In this document: positions 37,319-46,403 of the stretch, in pieces | Numbering within the stretch: position 1 is the first letter of the stretch | Layout of the letters: every line of letters starts with the position of its first letter | NCBI GenBank assembly: GCA_019638775.1 | Contig: JAHBTD010000001.1 | Coordinates: forward strand, 558,001 to 622,000 | Source: Fimbriimonadaceae bacterium | GTDB lineage: Bacteria; Armatimonadota; Fimbriimonadia; Fimbriimonadales; Fimbriimonadaceae | Direction: 5' to 3' | DNA length: 64,000 nucleotides | Position numbers and translations under genes: made by a program | The notes under the pieces: generated by a model | The model's database searches: none | What the model was told of the DNA's origin: nothing | The model's input: the letters and a program-made list of their open reading frames with translations, nothing else

Positions 37319-39511
37319 ATGGGTGGAACAGCAGATCTAATCAAATTAGTCATTCTTTTGCCCCTCATCGGCTTCTTCGTCCAGGCATTTGTCGGCAAAG
37401 CTGTGGTCAATAAGCTCGGCGCCGCCAAGGGCAAAAGGTTCATGGGCGGTCTGGCCGTGCTCTTCGTTGCGGTTCCGTTCGTGCTTGGTGCCATCATCAC
37501 CGCTGCCCTGGCTAAGATGGGACACGTTGAGCGGTCTGTCGTTGTCCAAGGCTTCGACTGGATCAACATAGCCGGGCTCAACATCCCCTTCGAATTCATC
37601 GTCGATCCTCTGTCCATGACGATGGTCCTCGTCATCACCGGCATCGGCGCGCTCATCCACCTCTACGCCACCGGATATATGGCAGAGGAAAAGGACTACA
37701 CCCGATTTTTCACCTATCTGAACCTGTTTATCGTCGCGATGCTCCTCTTGGTCTGCGGCAATAACCTGGTTTTGATGTTTATCGGCTGGGAAGGCGTCGG
37801 CCTCTGCTCCTACCTTCTCATCGGCTTTTGGTACAAGGACATCGCCAACGCCAAAGCCGCCAACAAAGCCTTCATCGTCAACCGAATCGGTGACTGGGGC
37901 TTCATGCTCGGCATGTTTGGCCTCATCGCTCTGCTCGCCGGCAACGCCTCCGCACTCGGCACCGAGGACCAACGCTGGCTCAGCTACGACGTGATCTTCC
38001 CCGCCATCATCGACATCCTTCGGCAGAACCCTGGCTGGGCAACGATCATCGCACTGCTGCTGTTCGTCGGTGCGATGGGCAAATCTGCACAGTTCCCGCT
38101 CTATTTCTGGCTTCCCGACGCGATGGCAGGCCCCACGCCCGTCTCCGCACTTATCCACGCCGCCACCATGGTCACCGCTGGTGTTGTCATGCTGAACCGC
38201 ATGCACCCCATCTTCGAGATGTCCACGGTCGCGATGGGTGTTGTCGCATGCATCGGCGCATTCACGGCGTTGTTTGCGGCCCTTGTCGCATTCGGGCAAA
38301 CCGACATCAAAAAAGTCCTCGCCTACTCCACCGTCTCCCAACTTGGCTTCATGTTCGTTGCCTGCGGAGTCGGTGCGTTTTGGGTAGGAATGTTCCACGT
38401 CATCACCCACGCCTTCTTCAAGGCCCTGCTCTTCCTTGGCTCCGGTGCGGTCATCCACGCCATGGCCCACGAGCAGGACATGCGCAAGTATGGCAACCTC
38501 CTCAAGTACATCAAGATCACGTCCTGGACCATGATCATTGGCTGGCTGGCGATCGCCGGATTCCCGCTCCTATCGGGCTTCTGGTCCAAAGAAGCGATCC
38601 TCGGCAACGCCCTCGGCAACAGCGTCGCCTACTTCGGAGACACAAACGTCGGCATCATCGCGGGATGGATTCTCCTCATCGTCGCTGTCCTCACAGCGGC
38701 TTACATGACAAGGCTAACGTTCCTAACATTCGGCTTCCCCGGGGTTTCAAACGAGGAGCGCTGGCGGGCGATACCAGCCCATGCTGAGCATCACGACGAC
38801 CACGCGCATGATCACCACGAGGAGCATGCCCACGATCACGGCCCTGATGTTCACGGCTTCTTCTTCACCGACGAAGAGCGAGCAGCCCACCCCGAAGAGC
38901 ACGAACACCATCATGCCCTGGACAAGGACCATAACCCACACGAGGTCCCGCCAAGCATGTGGATACCGCTCGCCGTCCTCGCTGTCCTCTCAATCGGCGG
39001 CGGCTGGATTCTCCACAACAACCACCTGCTCCAACACTGGCTCTACCCAGAAGGCTTAAGCACGCTCTCCCCCGAGGTCGTTGGCGGCCACCCGGGCGGA
39101 TGGGTTGGGAATTGGCTGATGGTGATGGGTATCGGCGCTGGATTCGCCGGAATCATATACGGTTTCATCGTCTACCGCAAGGGACTGCCCAAGCGGGAGA
39201 ACGAAGAGAAAGATTGGGACGACTTCCGCACCCAAGCCGGAAACCAATTTGGTTACGACAAATTCGTCATGGAAGCAGGAACAGAAGGCGGTGCAACCGT
39301 CGCAAGCTGGTTCTACAAAGCGTTCGATAAGGGCTTTATCGACGGCATCGTCCACGGACTTGCCTTCATCAGCACCCAGATCGGACGTGGTCTTAGGATG
39401 TTCCAAACAGGCTATGCAAGGATGTACGCATTGATGATGCTCGCCGGAGCGGTTGGACTTCTTGTCTACTTCGCCCTGATCGCCCAAAGGCTTAGCGGAG
39501 GTGGCAACTAA
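37319..39511 (+). CDS. nuoL: NADH-quinone oxidoreductase subunit L with His-rich insert
   Basis: The 730-residue antiporter-like subunit is about 80-100 residues longer than usual. The core motifs are intact: FIGWEGVGLCSYLLIGFW, QFPLYFWLPDAMAGPTPVSALIHAATMVTAGV and KKVLAYSTVSQLGFM. Residues about 487-543 form a hydrophilic insert packed with His and Asp/Glu (HHDDHAHDHHEEHAHDHG), just before the conserved HEVPPSMWIPL block. The C-terminal lateral helix region follows. It translocates protons at the distal end of complex I. Confidence 0.93.
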   Translation: MGGTADLIKLVILLPLIGFFVQAFVGKAVVNKLGAAKGKRFMGGLAVLFVAVPFVLGAIITAALAKMGHVERSVVVQGFDWINIAGLNIPFEFIVDPLSMTMVLVITGIGALIHLYATGYMAEEKDYTRFFTYLNLFIVAMLLLVCGNNLVLMFIGWEGVGLCSYLLIGFWYKDIANAKAANKAFIVNRIGDWGFMLGMFGLIALLAGNASALGTEDQRWLSYDVIFPAIIDILRQNPGWATIIALLLFVGAMGKSAQFPLYFWLPDAMAGPTPVSALIHAATMVTAGVVMLNRMHPIFEMSTVAMGVVACIGAFTALFAALVAFGQTDIKKVLAYSTVSQLGFMFVACGVGAFWVGMFHVITHAFFKALLFLGSGAVIHAMAHEQDMRKYGNLLKYIKITSWTMIIGWLAIAGFPLLSGFWSKEAILGNALGNSVAYFGDTNVGIIAGWILLIVAVLTAAYMTRLTFLTFGFPGVSNEERWRAIPAHAEHHDDHAHDHHEEHAHDHGPDVHGFFFTDEERAAHPEEHEHHHALDKDHNPHEVPPSMWIPLAVLAVLSIGGGWILHNNHLLQHWLYPEGLSTLSPEVVGGHPGGWVGNWLMVMGIGAGFAGIIYGFIVYRKGLPKRENEEKDWDDFRTQAGNQFGYDKFVMEAGTEGGATVASWFYKAFDKGFIDGIVHGLAFISTQIGRGLRMFQTGYARMYALMMLAGAVGLLVYFALIAQRLSGGGN

Positions 39512-41262
39512 TGGAACCCACCGGCTTCGGGATCATCAGCATCGTCACGTTCCTTCCCCTACTCGGAGCTTTGCTGCTCGGGTTCTTGCCAAAAGAGCAA
39601 CTCAAGGGGATCCGGTACGTCGCGCTCGGGGCATCGATCCTGACCTTCATCCTTTCGCTTTTAATGTACGCCAAATTCACCGGCGGAACCTACCACTTCC
39701 AAATGGTCGAGTTCATGCCGTGGATCGAAAAAGCGGGCATCCATTACCGAATGGGCGTGGACGGTATCAGCATCTGGCTGATCATGCTCTCCACATTCTT
39801 GAGCATCATCGCCATCTGGTTTAGCTTCTACGTCGATAAACGAGTCAAGGAGTACATGATCATCCTTCTTGTGCTCGAAACCGCCATGCTCGGCGTCTTC
39901 GTGTCACTCGACCTGATCCTGTTCTATGTCTTCTTTGAAGCGTCCCTCATCCCAATGTGGCTGCTCATCAGCATCTGGGGAGGGGAAAAGCGCATCTACG
40001 CCGGACTCAAGTTCTTCCTGTTCACCTTCGCCGGGTCCATATTCATGCTCATCGGCATGATCACCATGGCGTGGCTTCAGCAGAAAACCACCGGCACCTG
40101 GTCGTTCAACATTATCGACATCCAAAGCAACGTCGCCAACGGCTCACTATGGACCGGCGCGCTCCAACTGCAAAGCTGGATCTTCTGGGCCTTCGCCATC
40201 GCGTTCTTGGTCAAGTGTCCGGCGTTCCCACTCCATACCTGGCTGCCCGACGCCCACACCGAAGCCCCGACCGCTGGCTCCGTCATCCTTGCTGGCGTGC
40301 TCCTAAAAATGGGCACCTACGGGATGCTCCGATTCGTCCTGCCATTCTTCCCCGACGTCATCCAAACCTACGTGCCCTGGCTCATGGCCCTTGCCGTCAT
40401 CGGCATCATTTATGGGGCCGTCGTAGCCGCCGTACAGCCCGACGTCAAACGGCTGGTCGCCTACTCATCGGTCGCCCACATGGGATTCGTCCTGCTCGGC
40501 ATCTTCTCGCTCACCCACAGCGGCATGATGGGCGGAGCCATGCAGCAGCTCAATCACGGCATCAGCACCGGCGCGCTCTTCCTTCTCGTCGGCCTCATCT
40601 ACGAGCGAAGACACACCCGACTGTTCAAGGACTACGGCGGCCTCAAAGCCCAAATGCCGATCTACGCCGCGATCTTCCTGATCGTCATGCTCAGTTCGGT
40701 CGGACTCCCCGGCATGAACGGATTCGTTGGCGAGTTCCTTGCCATGGTCGGCGCATTTGAAGCTGGCGTAAACAACCTCTTTGGCCTCAACATCTGGTAC
40801 GTCGTCATCGCCGGAGCCGGTGTCATCCTCGCTGCGGTCTACCTGCTGGTCATGTACCAAAAGATGTTCTACGGGCCAAACAACAACCCCGAAAACAAGC
40901 GCCTGAAAGACCTCAAGCCATGGGAAATCGCCATGTGCGCAACACTCATTCTGTTCATCTTCTGGGGCGGCCTCAAGCCAAACACCTTCCTCAAACCTAT
41001 GGAGGCAAGTATCGGCGCCGCCCGAATGATGGCGATCAACCCCGAAGGGCAACGCCCAACCTGGAATGATCTCACGATGGAGATCGACTCCAAGGGCAAC
41101 CTCGCCCGGGTCGAAGAGAGAACCGCCGCCGATATCGAACTCAAAGAGCCAACTTTCCGAGAGATCATCGCTCCCGGAAACATCCATCATCCCTTTAACC
41201 CGACCAAACCGGAAGCCGATGATGTAGCCGCTCTCACAACTGCCGTAGGGGAGGGCCATTGA
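39511..41262 (+). CDS. nuoM: NADH-quinone oxidoreductase subunit M
   Basis: The 583-residue antiporter-like subunit has FFEASLIPMWLLISIWGG, KCPAFPLHTWLPDAHTEAPTAGSVILAGVLLKMG and KRLVAYSSVAHMGFVLLG. Its ATG overlaps the nuoL stop by one base. Beyond the last helix (about residue 490) there is a hydrophilic tail of some 70-80 residues, which is unusual for NuoM. The tail contains MEIDSKGNLARVEERTAAD and ends just where the UroD-like gene begins. Confidence 0.93.
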   Translation: MEPTGFGIISIVTFLPLLGALLLGFLPKEQLKGIRYVALGASILTFILSLLMYAKFTGGTYHFQMVEFMPWIEKAGIHYRMGVDGISIWLIMLSTFLSIIAIWFSFYVDKRVKEYMIILLVLETAMLGVFVSLDLILFYVFFEASLIPMWLLISIWGGEKRIYAGLKFFLFTFAGSIFMLIGMITMAWLQQKTTGTWSFNIIDIQSNVANGSLWTGALQLQSWIFWAFAIAFLVKCPAFPLHTWLPDAHTEAPTAGSVILAGVLLKMGTYGMLRFVLPFFPDVIQTYVPWLMALAVIGIIYGAVVAAVQPDVKRLVAYSSVAHMGFVLLGIFSLTHSGMMGGAMQQLNHGISTGALFLLVGLIYERRHTRLFKDYGGLKAQMPIYAAIFLIVMLSSVGLPGMNGFVGEFLAMVGAFEAGVNNLFGLNIWYVVIAGAGVILAAVYLLVMYQKMFYGPNNNPENKRLKDLKPWEIAMCATLILFIFWGGLKPNTFLKPMEASIGAARMMAINPEGQRPTWNDLTMEIDSKGNLARVEERTAADIELKEPTFREIIAPGNIHHPFNPTKPEADDVAALTTAVGEGH

Positions 41263-41930
41263 CCGCTCGCCAACGGTTAACCGCCATCGCATCCGGTACA
41301 GCAAACGGGACCAAGCCAACTGTGGCATGGCCCGGAAATGACGCATCTTCCGATGTCGTCATCGTATCGTCCCCCTCCGAGATCGACACCAAGCGCGACC
41401 CCGACAAGTTGATCCTCGTCGAAGTCTCCAACCCGTTCGGGCTTGCCCTGCAAGCTGGGGTTGACCTCAACCAAGCCCAGAAGGATGACCCGGTAGCAGG
41501 CGGTGCGAAACTCGCCGAGTTCACCGCGAAGACAAAGGCCGCCATCTCCGCAGCCCTAAGTGCCGGGGCCGACGGGATCCTCTACAAACTCTACGGTGCC
41601 ACCGAGCAGTTTTGCACTCCAATGCAATACGGCGGCTACTACCTCGAGATCGACCGAGAGATTCTCGCCGAGGCCGAGCCAGCCACGTTCAATTTGCTTT
41701 ATATCGTCGGCGACGCCGACACGTTCATCGACTTCGTGTCCGATCTCCCCGCCCATGCTTTTGCTTGGGACATCCAGTCCACCGGCTTCTCCGTCTCTGC
41801 TGTACGCGAACTCCGGCCCGGCGCATTGTGCGCAAATGATCCCGAAGCCGACATCCTTCTCCAAACCGCCACCGGAAAGGAAACAACCGCTCAGTTTTTA
41901 ACCCTACAGGTGAATGGCAGCCATGCTTGA
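41259..41930 (+). CDS. UroD-like barrel protein inside the nuo operon
   Basis: The 223-residue product resembles the C-terminal two thirds of uroporphyrinogen decarboxylase/methyltransferase barrels (ISAALSAGADGILYKLYGA, FNLLYIVGDADTFIDFVSDLPAHAFAWDIQSTGFSVSAVREL). It is shorter than HemE (~340) and lacks HemE's N-terminal catalytic signature, so it is not expected to make coproporphyrinogen. It begins at TTG overlapping the nuoM stop (TTGA) and ends 17 bases inside nuoN, so it is co-translated with complex I. A role in assembly is possible but unproven. Confidence 0.6.
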   Translation: MTARQRLTAIASGTANGTKPTVAWPGNDASSDVVIVSSPSEIDTKRDPDKLILVEVSNPFGLALQAGVDLNQAQKDDPVAGGAKLAEFTAKTKAAISAALSAGADGILYKLYGATEQFCTPMQYGGYYLEIDREILAEAEPATFNLLYIVGDADTFIDFVSDLPAHAFAWDIQSTGFSVSAVRELRPGALCANDPEADILLQTATGKETTAQFLTLQVNGSHA

Positions 41931-43458
41931 GACTCTTTATAAGCCACCGACAATCGACTGGCAGACCATGCTCCCGGTCTTCATCGTCATGGGTACGGGC
42001 ATCGTCGCCCTCATCATCGAGATGCTGCGCCCGAAGCACAACAACAACGCTATCGTTGCCGCAAGCCTCATTGGCCTCACCGTGGCGGGCTACTTCGTGT
42101 GCCAACAGTTCGGCTCCGATCAGATAGAGACGTTCGGCGCAACCGTCGTCCGCGATCAGTTTGGGCTCGCCATACAGCTGCTTCTCATCATCTCAACCGG
42201 CATCGCCATCCTCTTTAGCGATGGCTACCTCCGTGAGAAACGCATATCCTTTGGCGAGTTCTATCCTCTCGTGCTCTGGTCCATCTCCGGCGCGATGATC
42301 ATGGCGAGCACCAAGAACCTGCTGATGATCTTCCTCGGCATTGAGGTCCTCAGCATCGCCCTGTACGTCCTCGCCGGACTTAGCAGGAAAGAAACGAAGT
42401 CAGAGGAATCGGCCCTCAAGTACTTCCTTCTCGGAGCCTTTGCCAGCGCATTCCTACTCTACGGTATTGCCTTCGTCTACGGAGCCACCGGCACCCTTCA
42501 CCTCGATACCATCGCCAACGGCTTGGCCACCTCGCAAGGAACCGACGGCCTGCTGATCTTTGGCCTTGGCCTCATCCTCATTGGCCTCGGCTTCAAGGCC
42601 GCCTTCGTGCCGTTCCACCAATGGACACCCGACGTCTATCAAGGCGCACCCACAAATGTCACCGCCTTCATGGCCGCTGGCTCCAAAATCGCCGCGATCG
42701 CCGTTCTCTACCGCGTGCTCGACGCCTTCGGTGGCTTCCAAGCTTTCTGGCTTCCGGCCCTCTTCTGGATCGCCATCGCAACGATGACCGTCGGAAACCT
42801 GGTCGCCCTCGTGCAGCGAGATGTCAAACGCATCCTTGCTTACTCCAGCATCGCCCACGCCGGATACCTGCTCGTCGCAATCCTGGCCCACGCCAAAGCC
42901 CCCGATAAGGTTGGCTTCACAACTACCGTCTATTACCTCCTAGCCTACAGCTTCATGACCATCGGAGCCTTTGCCGTTGTCTCAATCACCGCCCGCAAAG
43001 GTCAGGAAGGCACACGCTTAACAGACCTTAACGGCCTCTACCGAAAGTCCCCACTGCTCGGTGCCGCCATGCTCATCTTCATGGCATCGCTAATCGGCAT
43101 TCCCCCCGCTGCCGGATTCTTTGGCAAGTGGCAAATCTTCCAAGACGCTGTGGCCGCCGACCTTGTCGCGCTTGCCATCGTGCTCGCTGTGAACTCGGTC
43201 ATCAGCATCGCCTACTATCTCAGCATCGTCAAGGCTGTCCTCATCGACGAAGGGGAGGGAGACGGCCCGCCCATCGGCAAAGTCAACGGCGGGCTCCGCG
43301 CCGCCACCATCATCTGCCTCGCTGGCGTCATCGTCGCCGGAATGCTGCTTGATCCCATTTCAAAATTCTTGGGCGGAGAGTCGGGCGGCATCAAAGAGCC
43401 CCCCATCATCCGAACGGAGCAACCCAGCCCCGTCGCCCTATCCGGTATCCGCTTATGA
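41914..43458 (+). CDS. nuoN: NADH-quinone oxidoreductase subunit N
   Basis: The 514-residue antiporter-like subunit has LGIEVLSIALYVLAGLSR, AAFVPFHQWTPDVYQGAPTN and VKRILAYSSIAHAGYLLVA. ATG 41914 follows AGGTG closely; ATG 41923 (three residues shorter) has better Shine-Dalgarno spacing and is an equal choice. It is the last complex I gene of this unit, and its stop overlaps the next gene's start (ATGA). Confidence 0.94.
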   Translation: MAAMLETLYKPPTIDWQTMLPVFIVMGTGIVALIIEMLRPKHNNNAIVAASLIGLTVAGYFVCQQFGSDQIETFGATVVRDQFGLAIQLLLIISTGIAILFSDGYLREKRISFGEFYPLVLWSISGAMIMASTKNLLMIFLGIEVLSIALYVLAGLSRKETKSEESALKYFLLGAFASAFLLYGIAFVYGATGTLHLDTIANGLATSQGTDGLLIFGLGLILIGLGFKAAFVPFHQWTPDVYQGAPTNVTAFMAAGSKIAAIAVLYRVLDAFGGFQAFWLPALFWIAIATMTVGNLVALVQRDVKRILAYSSIAHAGYLLVAILAHAKAPDKVGFTTTVYYLLAYSFMTIGAFAVVSITARKGQEGTRLTDLNGLYRKSPLLGAAMLIFMASLIGIPPAAGFFGKWQIFQDAVAADLVALAIVLAVNSVISIAYYLSIVKAVLIDEGEGDGPPIGKVNGGLRAATIICLAGVIVAGMLLDPISKFLGGESGGIKEPPIIRTEQPSPVALSGIRL

Positions 43459-44309
43459 GCATCAACATCGGCGTGAGTATGTGGAGTTACGTCCGCCCAT
43501 TCCAGGCGGGCAATTTCGACATTCCTGCATTCATCCATGAGGCTCAGAGAGCTGGGGCCGAAGGAGTAGAACTCCTCGACTTCTTCTACCAAAACGAAGG
43601 CATCGACGAAAAGTGCGCCGCCGCTCTTGCCGCGCTCGAAGAAACTGGGCTCCCCTGCCCGATCTTCTCCGTCGCCCAAAACTTCGCCAAGCTCGCCGAA
43701 AGCGACCGCCACAAGGAGCTCCAAAAGATCGTCTTTGGCGTCGACGAGGCGTTGAAATTCGGCTCCGGCGTCGTTCGCGTCTTTGCCGGAGACGTTGCCG
43801 AAGGGATCACCTTTGACCAAGCTCGTGCCTGGATCGTCCAAGGCCTCGCCGAAGCTTCAAAGTACGCTGCCAGTCACAATATCAAACTCGCTCTTGAAAA
43901 TCACGGAACCCTGGCTGGACGAAGCGATCAAGTGCGCGGGCTCATCGACGACGTTCGTCAAATGTCTGGCGTAGACGCCCTCGGCGCAAACCCCGACACC
44001 GGCAACTTCCAACTCGTGTGCCAACCCAGCCACGAAGCCATCAAAGACGTCGCCCCCTACGCAAACATGGTCCACTTCAAAGACTTCATGAAGGCTCCTG
44101 TAACCCACGAAGGTTGGGCCTACACCGATCTCAATGGACAGAAGTTTCTCGGCACGGCGGTCGGCGAAGGAGATGTCAACCTTGCCCAATGTATCCAAGA
44201 GCTAAAAGACGCCGGATACAACGGATGGCTAAGCGTCGAGTACGAAGGCGAAGAAGACCCATTCCAAGCCGTCCCCCGCTCCATCGCAAATGCCCGCAAA
44301 TTCCTCTGA
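43455..44309 (+). CDS. Sugar phosphate isomerase/epimerase-like TIM barrel
   Basis: The 284-residue AP-endonuclease-2-type barrel has metal-site landmarks at LALENHGTLAGRSDQV (Glu), GANPDTGNF (Asp), VHFKDF (His) and WLSVEYEGEED (Glu). Such enzymes epimerise or isomerise keto sugars or inosose with a divalent metal. It overlaps nuoN by four bases, so it may be expressed with complex I, although no functional link is known. Confidence 0.85.
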   Translation: MSINIGVSMWSYVRPFQAGNFDIPAFIHEAQRAGAEGVELLDFFYQNEGIDEKCAAALAALEETGLPCPIFSVAQNFAKLAESDRHKELQKIVFGVDEALKFGSGVVRVFAGDVAEGITFDQARAWIVQGLAEASKYAASHNIKLALENHGTLAGRSDQVRGLIDDVRQMSGVDALGANPDTGNFQLVCQPSHEAIKDVAPYANMVHFKDFMKAPVTHEGWAYTDLNGQKFLGTAVGEGDVNLAQCIQELKDAGYNGWLSVEYEGEEDPFQAVPRSIANARKFL

Positions 44310-44500
44310 ACCCCTCACGTTGCGACGTAGTCAGAGGAGGAGGGGGGCCACTTCTGGGAGTAGCCAACTATTTCCCGTCCTCATACGACTCTGTCGGAGG
44401 GGGGACCAGCGCAGTGAAGATGAATGCCCCATTGGCAGATCGCAGCCCATGGAGATGGAATTCCTCGCCCTTGAGGGAGAGGACCTGTGAACGCGGTGAA
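44310..44500. repeat. REP-like hairpin cluster
   Basis: TTGCGACGTAGTCAGAGGAG (near 44329) matches the element at about 31 kb. Further CTCATACGACTCTGTCGGAGG and GCCCTTGAGGGAGAGG hairpins follow. Together with the adjoining array they fill the 383-base gap after the isomerase; no gene is seen. Confidence 0.65.
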
Positions 44501-44520
44501 CAGAGGTGAGGGTGCCCACC

Positions 44521-44697
44521 CCTTACGCCTTACGCCTCACCCCTCACGCCTCACGCCTTACGCCCCACGCCTTACGCCTCACCCCTCACCCCTCACCCCT
44601 CACCCCTCACCCCTCACCCCTCACCCCTCACCCCTCACCCCTCACGCCTCACGCCCCACGCCTTACGCCCCACGCCTCACGCCTTACCATCCTTACC
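44521..44697. repeat. Long 7-bp tandem array (CCCTCAC / ACGCCTT family)
   Basis: About 25 heptamers lie here. The centre (near 44581-44645) is a nearly perfect run of CCCTCAC, flanked by CCTTACG / CCTCACG variants. It ends within the last codons of the pyroglutamyl peptidase gene, so the array abuts that coding sequence. An open frame through it encodes only Leu-Thr-Pro repeats and is not taken as a gene. Confidence 0.93.
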
Positions 44698-45229
44698 CCT
44701 CAATAAGCCCCAAAACATCCCACAAAACCCCCAACTGCCGCTCCAAATCCATCTTCTCCACCGGCGGCACATGCAAAAAACCAACCCGCTTCCCCGGATG
44801 AACCTGCAACGACCGATACAAGAGGTAATTGCACAGATAGCCCCCCGCATCCACACTTGGCTGGCTCACCTCGGTATCCACAAAGGCTGAAGGAACGTCC
44901 CAAAGCGTTGCCCCAATCTGCGGAGGCCCAAAAGCATCGATCTTCCCCGGACCCTGCACCTCGCCGAGCACATCGTGAGTCGGCCCGATAACATTCCGTG
45001 CCGTCGTCTCAAACCGCATCCGCTCCGCTCCACCCGCAACCCCAAGGTGCAAGAGCGTATCAAAGCCTTCCGTCTCCCCCGAAGCCAAAAACTCCTCCAC
45101 GCCCTGAAAACTGACTTCAAGAATCCGAAAAGGCAACGCCGACCGCTCGGCAAGCCACTGCGATGGGTTCTCGCCAACATTAAGAAAGGGGCCAAATCCG
45201 GTGATTAGAATCGACTCCACCGGTGTCAC
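44693..45229 (-). CDS. pcp: Pyroglutamyl peptidase I (C15)
   Basis: The product is about 178 residues, a little shorter than the usual 200-215. The catalytic triad is present: Glu in RFETTARN, Cys in DAGGYLCNYLLY and His in GFLHVPP. The N terminus ILITGFGPF is typical. The GTG at 45229 overlaps the upstream gene's stop (GTGA); GTG 45220 is an alternative. It removes N-terminal pyroglutamate from peptides in the cytoplasm. Its 3' end touches the 7-bp array. Confidence 0.88.
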   Translation of the reverse strand: MTPVESILITGFGPFLNVGENPSQWLAERSALPFRILEVSFQGVEEFLASGETEGFDTLLHLGVAGGAERMRFETTARNVIGPTHDVLGEVQGPGKIDAFGPPQIGATLWDVPSAFVDTEVSQPSVDAGGYLCNYLLYRSLQVHPGKRVGFLHVPPVEKMDLERQLGVLWDVLGLIEG

Positions 45230-45540
45230 CGCCGCAAGTTCCGAATCCCAATAATCGCGCCAGAAACAAACGCCCCGCCGATCATTCCAAACAGCGCGCC
45301 AATAATCACCCACACGCGCCACCCAGCCTCAGGATCCCAATAGGCCGGACCCACAAAAGGCATCACAATGATCCCAACAAAGATCGAAGCCCCCACAAAC
45401 TTCGCCTGAAAGATATTGTCCTCCTTGCGCAGGCTGGGCGTCATCCCAATCTTGTCGGATACGAACTGCCGTGTCTCCTCATAGGTCACCGGCTTTTGAG
45501 GTGGAGGGCGTTCGCCCTCTGGCTTTTGATACTCGTTCAT
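45226..45540 (-). CDS. Small membrane protein
   Basis: The 104-residue protein has a hydrophilic, Pro-rich N terminus (MNEYQKPEGERPPPQKPVTYE) and two predicted transmembrane helices (AKFVGASIFVGIIVMPFVG and VWVIIGALFGMIGGAFVSGAI). ATG 45540 is preceded by AGAAGG; an upstream in-frame start at 45570 has no better support. It overlaps pcp by four bases. No family was recognised. Confidence 0.65.
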   Translation of the reverse strand: MNEYQKPEGERPPPQKPVTYEETRQFVSDKIGMTPSLRKEDNIFQAKFVGASIFVGIIVMPFVGPAYWDPEAGWRVWVIIGALFGMIGGAFVSGAIIGIRNLRR

Positions 45541-45626
45541 ATGGCCTTCTGTATCGCACATTACCCCCACTCACACAAAGAAAATCCCTCCCACGAATGG
45601 AAGGGATAAACATATTCGCTGGCAGA

Positions 45627-46403
45627 TCAGAAGCTGATCGAATACCCAACGACAAATCGGTAGTCCGTCCGTGGCGCACCCCGCGTCGCAAAGACATCGG
45701 CTTCAAGCCCAAAGTCGATCACCGAACGCACACCAACCTGCTTTCGCAAACCAATGCCCGCCGTGCCCGTCCAGCCTTGAGACCGCATCGCGCTCTGCTG
45801 AACAGCAAACTCCGCCACAAGGGTCTGGTCGAACCGAGTTGGATAACCGACTGGCGCAGAATATCCCAAAATTGCGCCCAGCGTGACGTCGCGTTCGCCA
45901 TCATGCGGCTGCGAAGCATAGGCCACGTCCACGTTCAAATGGACCTTGTCATACTGGTGCAGCGCCTTGGTCATGATCCCGCGAAAGCGGACCTCAACCC
46001 CTTGAGCATCGCGCCCTGTCGGAATGCCAACGTCGAGGCGGTATCCCAATGCGGGCTGATTATCTATCTCCCGCCGAACCCCGTGGAAATACGTCAGCTC
46101 AATGTCGTTCGTGTCGAACCGCTTCATTCCCGAGTCGTACGTCGGCTCAAAGGCAATCCCAATATCCTTGTTCTTCGCATGCCCATACTTGAGCTCCGAC
46201 TTGAACCCATAAAGCGGAGCATTCCGCCTCCACACGTCCATGCTAAAGCCCAGTTCAAGCGCACGCTCGCCAAAAGCGATGCTGTAAGCATCATCGAACC
46301 TTAGCGGACGGCCACCATCGATGTTGTTATGATCGATAGCCAACCCAAGCGAAGAGGCCGTTATCGTGGCTCCCACAAAGAGTAGCCTTGCCGTAGACTT
46401 CAA
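45627..46403 (-). CDS. Outer-membrane beta-barrel protein
   Basis: The 258-residue protein has a signal peptide (MKSTARLLFVGATITASSLGLA). It shows alternating amphipathic strands throughout (ALELGFSMDVWR, IELTYFHGVR, LGYRLDVGIPTG) and ends in the aromatic outer-membrane signature YSISF. It resembles small transporter-like barrels found in copper or phenol clusters, but no exact family is claimed. It starts inside the stop codon of the 521-residue gene (ATGA) and is the last gene of the putative metal operon. Confidence 0.72.
   Translation of the reverse strand: MKSTARLLFVGATITASSLGLAIDHNNIDGGRPLRFDDAYSIAFGERALELGFSMDVWRRNAPLYGFKSELKYGHAKNKDIGIAFEPTYDSGMKRFDTNDIELTYFHGVRREIDNQPALGYRLDVGIPTGRDAQGVEVRFRGIMTKALHQYDKVHLNVDVAYASQPHDGERDVTLGAILGYSAPVGYPTRFDQTLVAEFAVQQSAMRSQGWTGTAGIGLRKQVGVRSVIDFGLEADVFATRGAPRTDYRFVVGYSISF

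Noticed and set aside
44487-44801. Open frame encoding Leu-Thr-Pro-His repeats
   Set aside because: It is the translation of the 7-bp array, which stays open in every frame, and it overlaps pcp on the other strand.
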